Origin: Hyperoodon ampullatus
Taxonomy: Eukaryota; Chordata; Mammalia; Artiodactyla; Ziphiidae
NCBI GenBank assembly: GCA_949752795.1
Contig: OX457074.1
Coordinates: forward strand, 8,755,527-8,819,526
DNA: 64,000 bases
Direction: 5' to 3'
The notes beneath the pieces were generated by a model, which saw nothing but the letters and a program-made list of their open reading frames with translations, searched no databases and was not told where the DNA came from. The position numbers and the translations under genes are program-made. The stretch's first letter is position 1, and every line of letters begins with the position of its first letter. Below are positions 23,332 through 34,240 of the stretch, piece by piece.

Positions 23332-24240
23332 CAACTAATTTAAATGCCACATTTAACATAACTAAATTCTCATATAAACATGAATTTGTTTTGTGACTCT
23401 CCATTCTGATCTACTGAAATGTCTATTCCTTTTTCCGTAACTCGTTGTAATTATTGTGGTTCTATAATATATCACCTTATTGTTCTTTTTCTTGGCAATT
23501 CTTGGGCATCTTGTCTTGTGCATGATTTTAGAATCAGCTTATGAAGCTGATTCTATGAAAAATCCTGCTAGGATTTTAATTGGGATTATTTTGAATTTAT
23601 AGATTAATATGAGAATTGGCATCTTTACAGTATGAAGTCTTCCCATCTAGGAATATCATATCTCTTTTCATTATTCACAACTTTATAATCTTCAGTAAAA
23701 TTTTATTGTTTTCCTCACATGAGTTTTGTACATTTCTTCATAGGTTTATTACTAGTTACTGTATAGTCTTTGTTATATTGTAAATAAGCTCTTTTTAAAA
23801 TTACATTTTCTAATTCATTTTGACAGAACATAGGAAAGCTACTGATTTCTGTATGCAGATCTTGTACCTGGCCACATTGTTGAACACCCTTATTAGTTCT
23901 AATAGATTGTCATTGATTCTCTTAGATTTTTCAATTAAATGATGATATAGTTTGCAAATAATAACAGTTACTTTCTATTTTTAGCTCTTCTATATTTAGT
24001 TCCCCACCCTCCACTACCCATTAGGAATGGGTGCTAAATTTTATCAAATGCTCTTTTGGCACTCGCTGAGATGATCACACAGTGTTCCTCCTTTAGTCTG
24101 TTAATGTAGAGGGTGACATGGATAGATTTCCTAATATTGCCCTGGTAGTAATCCCAAAAGCTTATTTACCTATTCTCTCTTGAATTCCCCTCAGACCTCT
24201 CTCCCCTTTCATTTCACCTTCAAGCCAGCCTACCAAAGGT

Positions 24241-24354
24241 AGAGATGGAATTTTTGGAATGCAGGAGCTACAGATATCCTGGAAAAGTTCAGCCCAAAGA
24301 GATGGAATTTCTGGAATGCAGGAGTCACGGATATACTGGAAAAGTTCAGCCCAA
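24241..24354 (+). repeat. 57-bp direct tandem duplication (2 copies)
   Basis: 24241-24297 and 24298-24354 align without gaps over 57 bases, with about five mismatches (e.g. ATTTTTGG/ATTTCTGG, AGATATCC/GGATATAC). Both end GGAAAAGTTCAGCCCAA. Confidence 0.93.
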
Positions 24355-24689
24355 GTCTAGGGATATGTTAACAGGGGTAAGAAACAGAGGGCTGTTCCTG
24401 GGGGATAGGAATAGATGAATGCTTTCCTAGGAAAGATGAGGTCCTACTGATGGGTCACAATTACCAGGGTCATTCAGCAAAGAAACATGGGATTTCTACC
24501 TAAAACTCCAGCAAACAACTCATTTTCTCCTTGGGGAATGAGGCAGAATTGAGTTGATTTCAAACTCCTGTCCTTCACCCCCAAACTTCTTAATTTCTTC
24601 CCCACACAAAACAAAGGAGAGATGTCAACCAATAATCATCTTTTTACTTGTGTGTAATTAATTCTATTCCTGTCCCAGCAATCAGCTCA

Positions 24690-24935
24690 TCATAATAATA
24701 AACACAACAGGTAAGTGCCCACTCTGTCAGGGACTGTTCTAGGTGCCCTACACGTTTCACCTCCTTTCAACCCCATCACGACCCCACGTGGTAGATACTA
24801 TTATTATACTCATGTTTCAGTGAGAAAATTGAGACAGAGAGGGTTAAGCAACTTGCCCAAGATCCCAGTGATAGTAAGTGATGAATCCTGGTTCCAACCC
24901 AGGCAGTCTGACCATAGAGCCTGCTATACTGCCTT
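24690..24935 (-). repeat. MIR, near full length
   Basis: Antisense MIR from CACTCTGTCAGGGACTGTTC through TTAAGCAACTTGCCCAAGAT to GGTTCCAACCCAGGCAGTCT. Confidence 0.85.
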
Positions 24936-25137
24936 GTAATGACGTTATGTATTACACCCTCATGATCACATTGTTGTAATAGTCCCTTATGTTTGTATAA
25001 TAATTATAATCTCTTTTATGTAACTAGCATTATGTATGCTGCAAACGCTTTCAGATAAATGGACTAGACCTAATTTTCAACACTCAGAATTCCTGTCTCC
25101 CATCCTTGCACTCCCACCCCCAGGGAACCCCACTCTT

Positions 25138-25257
25138 TTTTTTTTGGCTGCACCTCACAGCTTGCAGGATCCTAGTTCCCTGACCAGGGATCGAACCCCT
25201 CGGCCCTCGGCAGTGAAAGCATGGAGTCCTAACCACCGGACCGCCAGGGAACTCCCA
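25138..25257 (-). mobile_element. tRNA-Glu-derived short SINE
   Basis: Perfect 14-bp duplications GGAACCCCACTCTT at 25124-25137 and 25258-25271. Confidence 0.93.
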
Positions 25258-26104
25258 GGAACCCCACTCTTGTGACCAGGAAAGTGAAGGCAGAGGGTGC
25301 CTGGGCCCACCATCTGAGTCTACATTCTATTAGCTGAGTTGGAGCTACAGAGCAGCCTAACATTCAAAGCAGGAAATTAAAAAGGGCACTGGCAGCGGAA
25401 TGCGCCTAACCTTTACAGTTCTCTCCTCTCCGCCTCCTGAGGGCCAGTGAGGCCGACTGTTTGCCTAATGAGATGTTTTCCTTCTTCCTGAGACAGCGCT
25501 GAGGGTGTGGGGTGGGAGGTGGGGAGCGGGTAGGGTGACACTTGGCATGGCTGCAGTTAGGACACCTGGGTTCTGGTCTCTGCTTTGCCTCTGACTGGTG
25601 GGGAGGTCTTACCACCAGCCACACCACATTGATGTCACATCATCTCCCTTCGAGAGCCAGAGAGAACAGCTACCAATCTGCTCCTGCCCCAGGGGGATGG
25701 GAGATTAATGAGAGAACGTTTGTCAAGTTTGCTTTGATCCTCGGCTGGAAAGAGCTTTTCAGCCCAAAGTACAAGGGAGATGATTCTTTAATAAGATCTT
25801 CAGGGTTCTGAGCCAGCCACAGTCACGTCCTGTTTCTAACCTGGGGCAGCTCATTAAAACCCGGAGGCTAGTTCGCTGCGGAGCTGAGGCTGGGAAGCCA
25901 AGATTCAGTTGTTTTCAGTGTAGCCTCCTCTGCCCATCCTCATAGGGACAGAGAGAACAAGCCCAAGATCCTCAGAAGCCCCTGGAGAAGAATTTCTGAG
26001 GACTTGAGGGGGGTCTGCCTGCAGACATTGGGAGCTGGGAAGGCAGGGAAAGTGCTTAGCCCTTGGGTGTTGTACTTTTATATATAGCGGTTGCTGTGGT
26101 CCCC

Positions 26105-26275
26105 TTCACTGATCCTTCACAACAATCATACACTGTGTTTCTTGTCCTTAAGCTCCAAGAGAGCAGGACCCTCTTCTGATATAGTCTGTGCACCCCAGAT
26201 GCCTAGGAGCCAGATCCAGCATGCAGTAGATGCTGTATAATATTTGTCCTATGAATGAATAGAGGCCAGAGAAAA
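26105..26275 (+). repeat. L2 3' fragment
   Basis: CTCCAAGAGAGCAGGACCCT, then GCAGTAGATGCTGTATAATA and a GAATGAATA end. Confidence 0.6.
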
Positions 26276-26299
26276 GCAGTCTGAAGCCAAAAGCCTAAA

Positions 26300-26545
26300 A
26301 ATAACTACAGTTATAGCTAACATTTATTGAGCACTTACTATGTGTCAGGCACTATGCTCAGTGCTTTACAAGTGTTTCGTTTATCTTTCACAGCAATCTC
26401 ATTCTGCAGTTATTGATACATTTGTTACATCCCTACTCTGCAAAGGAAACTGAGGCTCAGGAAGGAAACTGTCTCATGGATGGTAAGTGGCAAGGCCAGA
26501 CCTTGACTTTATTCTGTCATCAGAGGTGCTACTCTTCATCCTAGC
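26300..26545 (-). repeat. MIR
   Basis: Antisense: TAACATTTATTGAGCACTTA, CTATGTGTCAGGCACTATGC, AAGGAAACTGAGGCTCAGGA. Confidence 0.85.
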
Positions 26546-27165
26546 CTGCTCTGCCTTCTACCTGGGCTTTTGCAGCTCTTAATCCCCCTCACCTTAGTAC
26601 CCACAGAAAAACGTCCAAAGATGGCTGTTTCCTTCTATGGGTGGTAGCAAAGAGGAAGGAGCTGTGTTCTTTTGTTTTATAAATAGACCATCATAAGGCT
26701 GTAACTAATGATAGTTTTGTTTATTCTTTTCTAATCAATTTTATTTTGTTTTCTTGTCTTACAGCTCTGGCTAGGACCTCAGGTACAATATTGAAAGCAG
26801 CAATAGTGAGCAATCTTGTCTCTTTCCTGCTTTCATTTTGCTCTTTGTTGGTTTAAGGAAATTTACTGCTATTTCTAGTTTACCATTGAAAAAATCATAA
26901 ATGGTTATTGAATGCTATTTCTGTACCTAATGGGATGTTTTCTCCTTTAATCTGTAAATATGTAAATTGTATTAATAGATCTTCTATTGTTAAACTATTC
27001 TCACATTCCTGGGATAAACCCAATTTAGTCATAATGCATTTTTAAAAACTACATCACTGGCTTCTGATTGCTAGTATTTTATCTAAGATTTTTACAACTA
27101 CATTTATAAAAGAGATTGGCTTGAAATTTTCTTTGCCTCATTTTTGGTATCACAAAATAGACTGG

Positions 27166-27284
27166 GGACTTCCCTGGCGGTCCAGTGGTTAAGACTCTGA
27201 GCTTCCACTGCAGGAGACACAGGTTTGATCCGTGGTCAGGGAACTAAGATCCTGCATGCTGCGCGGCACCCCGCCTCCCCCCCA
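27166..27284 (+). mobile_element. tRNA-Glu-derived short SINE in L1
   Basis: Sense copy GGACTTCCCTGGCGGTCCAG; duplications AAAATAGACTGG at 27154-27165 and 27285-27296. Confidence 0.92.
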
Positions 27285-27467
27285 AAAATAGACTGGAAAT
27301 GTTTTCTGCCTTTCTTTCTTTTTTTTGGAAGAGTTTCTATAAGATTAGAATTATTTCAATTGCCTGTATATTTTTGGTGGGGTTTTTTGATGTGTGTGAA
27401 GGTAGATTTTAAACTAATTAAATTTCTTCAGTAGTCCTAGGTTTGTTCAAAATTTCCATAGCTTCTT

Positions 27468-27766
27468 TTTTTTAATTAATTAATTTTGTTTTATTTATTT
27501 TTGGCTGTCTTGGTTCTTCATTGCTGCTTGTGGGCTTTCTCTAGTTGCGGTGAGTGGGGGCTGCTCTTTGTTGCGGTGAGCGGGCTTCTCATTGCGGTGG
27601 CTTCTCCTGTTGCGGAGCACGGGCTCTAGACACACGGGCTTCAGTAGTTGTGGCACACGGGCTTAGTTGCTCCGTGGCATGTGGGACCTTCCCGGCCCAG
27701 GGATCGAACCCGTGTCCCCTGCATTGGCAGGCGGATTATTAACCACTGCACCACCAGGAAAGTCCC
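27468..27766 (-). mobile_element. CHR-1-like SINE in L1
   Basis: Perfect 14-bp duplications TTCCATAGCTTCTT at 27454-27467 and 27767-27780. Confidence 0.94.
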
Positions 27767-28729
27767 TTCCATAGCTTCTTGAATCAGTTTAGGTAAGTTG
27801 TTTTTCCTAGAAAATTGCCCAAAAGCATCATCAAAAAGAGTTCCCATTGAAGTCTTTCTGTCTCTTTTAATCTTTCAGTAACCAAAGTTATGTCCCTATT
27901 TTCATTCCTAAGGTCATTTTTCCATGTTTCTTTTCTTTTTTTCTTAATCAATATTACCAGAGGTCTGGCTTTTTTATTAGTCTTTTCAAAGATACAGCTT
28001 TTGGCTAAGTTAATCATCTCTATTATATAGGAAAATTCTATTTCATTAATTTTTGCTCTTAACTCTTTTATTTTCTACACTTTAATTCTGTTGCTCTGTT
28101 CTATCTTATTAAAATTGAATATCTGCCTCACTTTCAGCTTGAAAAAATACATGTTCTAATGTAAGCCTTTAAGACTATAAATTTCCCTCTAAGTATTCTC
28201 TAACTGCATTCCCCACATTTTATAAATAGCATTATCACTGTTTCATGCTAATTACATTTTAATTAGAATAATGATATCCTATTTGACTGAGTTATTTAAA
28301 TGTTTTTTTTTTAAATCCAAATGTGGGTTTGTTTCTTTCTCTTTTGTGTTTTAAACTTAATTGCTTGTGGAAATAGAATATGGTTTGTACAATACTCTGA
28401 TAACTGTTTAGATTTGCTCTGTGGCCAGATAGAGATAATTTTTATTAAGACCTCTAAAAATATGCTACTGGCATACTTTTTTTTAAAAAAAAGGTATAAA
28501 ATGGAGCTGGGTTTGTTAATATAAAACCAACAAATTGAGACACTTTAAAATCTCTCTCTGATGGTGGGGGAATTCAATCATGAAATAGGCAGAGAAGGAC
28601 TGGATACTTTGGTAGTTGTTTGAAGCATGGACTGTGTGACTGGAGAGGAAAAAGAATAGTGATAAGACTGGTGAAAGCAGTGTAACATCCACAAGAAGCT
28701 CATACAGAAAAATTTTGTGGATGTTCTCC

Positions 28730-28870
28730 TCTTAGCTAGGCTTAACTTCTCTGTTTCTTAACCTGTAAAATGTAAATATTAGTATCTATTCCATTGGGTT
28801 GTTGTGAGGATTAAATGAGATAACTCAAACCTGGTAAGTGCTCAGTAAATGTTAGCCATCATTATTAGAA
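28730..28870 (+). repeat. MIR
   Basis: CTGTTTCTTAACCTGTAAAA, GGTTGTTGTGAGGATTAAAT, AGTGCTCAGTAAATGTTAGC. Confidence 0.8.
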
Positions 28871-29179
28871 TTGATATGACATACTAGCATTTCGCCCCCT
28901 ACCAGAAGAACCAACATCTGCAGTAAAATCCCCTATTTTCCTTGACACAGACCAGGCTTATCTTTCCTGTGTCACTTCAGTAACTTAAAGGGTCAAAGCT
29001 AAGAGGAAAGGCATCCTAGGAACAGTAGCAGAAGGCCTGGTTTTCCGTCATGCAGATCTTCTTTCATATTTTCCTTTATTCAATCAAATATTTACTGGGT
29101 GCCCCAGTAACTAAGTTACGGCCCCTGGCACAGCTCTGCAATCAGTTCTGCACAGATGTGCAGCGAGGGTCTTAGCTAC

Positions 29180-29690
29180 TCCTTACAGTTGTGCAGAGAG
29201 TCCCACGTCTCCAGTTCTAGTGCGCGGGAGGACCCAATTCTTCCTTACGTATGAGCAGGGGTACCTTTCCCAGAGCGGATGTACAGAGGGCTGGGCCCGG
29301 GTGCAGACTTGAGGGCCCAGTCTAGGTCCTGTACAAATAAGCAGAGGGTCTCGATCTCCCGTGCAGGTATGGAAGGAAGGGCCTTCTCCCCGCACCTTCC
29401 CCCCACCCTGTTCGGAAGGGGCCGCCCGGGACCTGATCGGTCTTCACGCTGTACCTCCATGTCCTGCACAAAAGAGGCCGGGCTCCGGCTTCCGCCGCCG
29501 TCAGCAGCTGGGTCTGCCGGTCCAGACTTGAGCGCAGGAGTCCGCTGGGCCGCCTCCGTCGTGGACCAGCGCTTATCCTTCGTCGGTTCCCCGCCGCTGG
29601 TGTCGCCCCTCGCTGCCGGGTCCCGCCGCCCACCGGAGAGAGCCGCCCCTCCAACACCCGACCGGCGCCAACCTCCGGCCCGCGCGGAGT
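29180..29690 (-). other. CpG-rich region expected to hold the noncoding KIF18B first exon
   Basis: Follows the CHR element in transcript direction. Several possible donors exist on the minus strand (gag|gtacag near 29452, aag|gtgcgg near 29394, aag|gtaccc near 29263). I cannot choose between them. Confidence 0.45.
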
Positions 29691-29760
29691 GTTCAAATTA
29701 GCCGGGTCGGTTCATCGGCGCTTGCCATTGGTTACCGCCCGGATGGCTGATTGGCTGTTT
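29690..29760 (-). promoter_or_regulatory. KIF18B promoter: two CCAAT boxes and a CHR element
   Basis: On the minus strand, CCAAT boxes at 29750-29754 and 29727-29731 are followed 30 bases downstream by TTTGAA (29692-29697), the cell-cycle homology region bound by MuvB/DREAM. Just downstream is TTGGCGCC (about 29664-29672), an E2F-like site. CCAAT plus CHR is the standard layout of G2/M genes, fitting a mitotic kinesin. The surrounding 29400-29760 is CpG-rich. Confidence 0.75.
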
Positions 29761-30334
29761 CCTAAGTCACAGTGTACTACTCCGAGGTGGCGGGAGTTGT
29801 CAACGTGCGCTTGCGCACTTCCCCTTCCTGCTTGCTGGAGGTTTGAGGCAGTGTCTCTTAGGCTGGATCCTCCAGACTGACCGGCAGAAACCAGTATGGG
29901 GTTGGGGTACGGAGGGGGAACGGGGGGGGCGGGTTACGGCCTGTCTCAGTTGTCCCTGGGACTGAGTTCATCACCAAATGCAGCAACCAGACATCAAACA
30001 CGTTTTCAAACCTGCTTTTTCTGTGGGCTAAGTCGGCGTCCACTTACCCAAGAAGGGAGTTTCAGCCGCTCTCCAGGGTTTCTTCTCTTCCGCGACCATC
30101 CGAAGAATGAACTTCAAGCTTTGATGTGGAGAAACCGGTGGAGGCAGAGAGTGGCACCTGCTTGGCTTTGACAGTGCCAGGAGTATCATGGACGGATTGT
30201 TGAATATGAGGGGCGGCCCCTTAGGGCACCGCTGGGCAGCAGTGTCTCTATCCTCCACAGTGGTCTGCTGCTTGGATTCTGGTGGGCCACCCTCATGATC
30301 ATCCCCAGGACCGGGGGCTGTGGAGGTGGAAGAG

Positions 30335-30490
30335 AGAGCCTTGCCCTGGAATCGGGAAGTCTGATTCCAATCACTAGTGCCTGTATCATTAATTAGTGCG
30401 GAGACTGTGGAAGTCACTTCTCCTCTCTGGGTGTCAGTTTCCTCATCTATATAGTGGGGCAAATATCCTGCCCTTCCTAAGAGCATGGTT
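30335..30490 (+). repeat. MIR
   Basis: GGAAGTCACTTCTCCTCTCT, GTGTCAGTTTCCTCATCTAT. Confidence 0.65.
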
Positions 30491-30744
30491 AGAAAACCCC
30501 CTTAACTTCCAGCATATGTAAGCTTTCTATGAGTCTGATTAGGATGAAATAGCAATGGCTGCCAGGAGTCAGTTGCTCACCACTTTCTAATGATCTGTCC
30601 CCACACTGGGACCATGAACACGTCTGAGGCATGCAAGAAAGCAGGAGGCAAAGTTCCCTGGCTGGCCTGCCATCAAGATACGAGTGTCACTATTTAATCC
30701 CTGGTTGATTTGGCCCAAACTCCATTCACCTACCTAGACCTCTA

Positions 30745-30758
30745 CCGCCCTCTATTCG
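30745..30758 (-). promoter_or_regulatory. CTCF-like site, 12/14
   Basis: Plus strand CCGCCCTCTATTCG is the reverse complement of the CTCF core with two mismatches; about 1 kb upstream of the KIF18B promoter. Confidence 0.35.
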
Positions 30759-31129
30759 GTGAGCTAGCGCTGCTGGTTTGGCGAGAATAAAATGAGACCA
30801 CCATGCAAACATGCTGTTATTGTAAAGCTACCAGAAAACCAGGGTATTCTTGACATCTCCACTACCCAGGAGAAATCAGCTGTGAAAGAATGGCTTCCAG
30901 GTTAGGGATCTCCTCCCCCCTCACAGGGATGTGCATTATAACAGAGGTTTGGAGTGTGGTTGAAGGCTTGGGGTGCCCAGGAGACGAGGGGAATAGGAGC
31001 CTCTTGTGCCCTGTAAGCCAAGTCTTGCCCTGGTCCTATTCTGACTCTGACAATTACCTGGAGAAGGTGAGGTGAGTCACGGTGAGGCCAGGAGCAGAGA
31101 CTGGCCCTGCTATGGGCAGTGGAAAGGGG

Positions 31130-31545
31130 ACATTTACTTGCTTGATCATTTGGGGCAAGTCACTTCGCCTCTCAGAGCCTCAGTTTCTGCAGTTATAAAA
31201 AAAAAGGATAAAATAATACTTAGCTTGTTACAAAGATTAGAAATAATGTAGGTAAAGCAACTTGCAGACATTCAATGAAGTGGTAATGGGTGTTCTCGTG
31301 TTCATTCATTCAACAAGTATTTACTGATAGGAGACAAGTAGGCTCAGAGGATAGGGTGGTGAGTGATAAACACTCACCTCCTACCTTCATAGAGCTTTCA
31401 GGCTATGGGAGAAATTGGCCTGTTAAACAATGACTAACAATGACATGAGAGATGGGCTCTAATGAGAACATGTGAGGGTGTCAGGAGGAAGTGACATGCA
31501 AGCTGAGGTCTGAAGGAAGAGTGGAGCTCGTTTGGTGAGTGGAGC
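31130..31545. repeat. MIR (plus) followed by L2-type fragment (minus)
   Basis: GGGCAAGTCACTTCGCCTCT is a sense MIR core (about 31130-31290). TTCATTCATTCAACAAGTAT starts an antisense L2 tail (about 31298 on). Confidence 0.6.
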
Positions 31546-32027
31546 CATTCCTTGGATCTTAGAGGCCAAGGGAAAAGAATTCTGCAGGTGAGGGAGTCAA
31601 CCAAGCCCAGTGATGCTGAGAGAGCTTGGTAGGGCCTGGTGAGGCCCACCTTAGTGGACACAAATGGAAAACCCTTGGGCTCTACACCACAGATGCTGGT
31701 AAGGGGAGAGCAGCCTGGTACTGGCCTAACAAGAACTTCAAAGCATAGAACCCAGATGTGAGGGCTGGGCGCAGGATTTTTGCCTTGTCTGGCAGCAGAT
31801 GTTTCTGGGTTGACGTGGCTGGGGGTGTGAAAGGCCACAGGCTCTGTGCTCTTGTGAGGTGTGTGGATGTCTCACTATCTGCAAGTGGCAAGACTACCAA
31901 CCCTGGGTGCTCAAAGGAGGCAGAGAGGAGGCATGTCCATTCACCTGTACCCTTGTCACTGCACATCTTTGCACCTGGATGTAGCATTCACTGCTTCGGG
32001 TGTAGACCAATTTTAAAAGGTCCTTGG

Positions 32028-32341
32028 AGACTTCCCTGGTGGCGCAGGGGTTAAGAATCCACCGACCAATGCCGGGGACACGGGTTCAGTCCCTGGTCCG
32101 GGAAGATTCCACATGCCGCAGAGCAACTAAGCTGGTGTGCCACAACTACTGAGCCCACGCGCCACAACTACTGAGCCCATGCGCCTCAACTACTGAAGCC
32201 CGTGTACTCTAGGGCGGCGTGCGACAACTACTGAGACCGAGGGCCTAGAGCCCGTGCTCCGCAACAAGAGAAGCCACCGCAATGAGAAGCCCTCGCACCG
32301 CAACGAAGAGTAGCCCCCACTTGCCTCAACTAGAGGAAGCC
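32028..32341 (+). mobile_element. CHR-1-like SINE, tail missing
   Basis: Sense copy from GACTTCCCTGGTGGCGCAGG. It stops abruptly at CAACTAGAGGAAGCC without the A-rich tail, so it is truncated or rearranged. Confidence 0.9.
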
Positions 32342-32789
32342 GTGTTAGGTACTGAGTGAGCCACTTGGAAGATGCTCTCAGTATGGCCTTGGAGACGGCA
32401 GATGACTGCTGGGGAAGTCCAGGAAGGCTTCATGGAAGAGCAGGTGTTCTGCAGGCAGCTGAAGTAGCCCAGGGTCTAGCAGACCCATCCCTGGTTCTGG
32501 GCAGGCAGGGAGAGGTCTGTAACTCTACTGGCCTAGGCAGTTGTCCTAATGCTGGCTGGGGTTCTTCACTCAGGGAGCAAAGGGACTTGTGCCCTGGGGA
32601 CCTGGGAAGAACTCCTTGAATTTGCCCATTACCGTCTGGGAAGAGGCAGGAACCCCGCCTCTGCACAAGCTGCCCAGGTGGCAGGTGTTATAGGAAGTGT
32701 CTAGTGATTTAGGGGATGAAAGACTTCTCTGGCTGGGAGGGAGGGAGATTCAACCCTTCCCCTACTCCAGGGAATGGACAGTCAAGAGA

Positions 32790-32965
32790 GCTGTTGTCAG
32801 AAAGATTAAGCCTGGTGATCTTGGGCAAGGTTTACTTCTCTGTGGCTTATTTTTCTCATCCAAAAAAATGGGTGTGATAATAGTAACTACCTTATGGGAT
32901 CATCGTGAGATTAAAATGAACGAATACGTGCAAAATTCTTAAAACAGCGCATGGTGCATAAGCTA
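32790..32965 (+). repeat. MIR
   Basis: GGTGATCTTGGGCAAGGTTT, TTTTTCTCATCCAAAAAAAT, AACTACCTTATGGGATCATC. Confidence 0.75.
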
Positions 32966-33697
32966 CTGTTATAACTTAGTTGTTGATACGGAGATGAGAG
33001 TATATTTGTTCTTTCAGCTCCAATATTCCCCAAACCCCTGGACGAAAGAAGAGAAACCCCTCAGCTGCCTGGGCTCTGCCCCCTTCCCTATTCCAAAAAG
33101 GACAACTTCAACAACAGCTGGGGTGGGCTTGGGGTCTCAGATTTTGGAGGGAGACTTGTTGTAAAACCTTTTTGAACGTTATATAAGCAAAAAAAAAAAA
33201 AAAAAGAAAGTAAGCCTCCACTTAGTCCAGCTCCCTCAGAGGTAACCGCTGTTAACAGTCTGGGGAGCCTTCCCTGCCTCCCTAATAGCACCGTGTCCTG
33301 GATGTATTTATATGATCTCTGTAGGTATCTTGAAGCCCTGGGTGGTTTCTTATCACTTTCTGGCTCCTCCACACTGAGCTAGGGCCTGGCCCAGATGAGG
33401 TATTCAGTAATGTTAAAATGAGCAGAGCAAGTAGAGGCCAAACAGATGGGTTGGCCAAGTCCTCGGGGGTATCCCTGTGCTCTTACCCCAAATTGGAGGC
33501 CACAGAGCAGAATGGTGGGAGAATCCACATTGGAGACTCCATTCTTAATACTTAGCTCTACATCCTGGGTACCTCAGACCAATCTCTCCCCTAGTACCCC
33601 ACACTCACTTCGGATGGGAGAAAACCCAGATGTCTTCGTTTTCTTCAGTGATGATCATCACCGTCCCACGCACTGAAGTGCAGCCAAAAGAATTTTA

Positions 33698-33985
33698 TTC
33701 TTATGTATTTATTTATTTATTTGGCTGTGTCAGATCTTTGTTGCGGCCCGTGGGATCTTTTGTTGCGGTGCGCGGGCTTCTCTCTAGTTGTGTCACGGGC
33801 TCCGGGGTCCTCAGGCTCAGTAGTTGCAGGGCACAGGCTCTCTAGTTGTGGCACTCGGGCTCTAGAGCGCATGGGCTTAGTTGTCCTGTGGCCTGTGGGA
33901 TCTTAGTTCCCCCACCAGGGATCGAACTCATGTCCCCTGCATTGGAAGGCAGATTCTTAACTACTAGACCACCAGGGAAGTCCTC
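33698..33985 (-). mobile_element. CHR-1-like SINE
   Basis: Perfect duplications AAAAGAATTTTA at 33686-33697 and 33986-33997; more diverged than its neighbours. Confidence 0.9.
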
Positions 33986-34029
33986 AAAAGAATTTTAAAT
34001 CACAGGGCTTGGGAGACTTGCATCTGCAT

Positions 34030-34240
34030 TTTGCTTTACAACTTACAAAATATTAATAATTTCTTACCCACTGCCTCATAATGACCCTTCAAGTAGATAT
34101 TTTTATTAGGCCCATTTTATAGATGGAGAAACTGAGGCTCAGAGAGGTGAAATTTCGTTTCCTGAAACACTGAACTGGGCCAGAACTTGAGCCCAGTTCT
34201 TCTGACTCCAAGTGCTGCATGTCTGCTGGGTCCTGCTGTC
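34030..34240 (-). repeat. MIR
   Basis: TTTTATAGATGGAGAAACTG, AGGCTCAGAGAGGTGAAATT. Confidence 0.75.

Larger units (their letters stand above)
20985..24190 (-). repeat. L1 fragment(s), antisense, nested with SINEs
   Basis: AT-rich sequence matching the antisense of old L1 ORF2, e.g. TTCTGGGCTTTCTATTATGT, GTGCCAGCACCACACTG, and near 23890 ACCCTTATTAGTTCTAATAG. Interrupted by SINEs at about 21529, 21784, 22111 and 23000. Reading frames are broken; no intact protein. Confidence 0.8.
26700..28540 (-). repeat. Second antisense L1 fragment
   Basis: Includes CTCTGGCTAGGACCTCAGGT followed by ACAATATTGAAAGCAG, an ORF2 antisense segment. It overlaps the corresponding part of the first fragment, so it is a separate copy. 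Split by two SINEs. Confidence 0.75.
20846..29180 (-). other. KIF18B intron 1, L1- and SINE-rich
   Basis: About 8.3-8.8 kb. Two separate antisense L1 fragments are broken by at least seven SINEs. Other contents are MIRs, an L2 piece and a 57-bp tandem duplication. No coding exon recognised. Confidence 0.75.
9020..29700 (-). other. KIF18B: KIF18B gene span (predicted)
   Basis: Runs from the CCAAT/CHR promoter near 29690-29754 to the AATAAA signal at 9036-9041. It has a noncoding first exon somewhere in about 29200-29690 (donor not resolved), 15 coding exons, and a ~700-base 3' UTR if the proposed signal is used. Confidence 0.75.

Noticed and set aside
20985..28540. Intact L1 open reading frame
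   Set aside because: No long ORF2 frame survives; the fragments are old, split and stop-rich.
29279..29701. 140-residue plus-strand frame at the KIF18B promoter
   Set aside because: CpG-rich sequence keeps frames open by chance; no recognisable protein or splice structure. A divergent noncoding transcript is possible but not shown.
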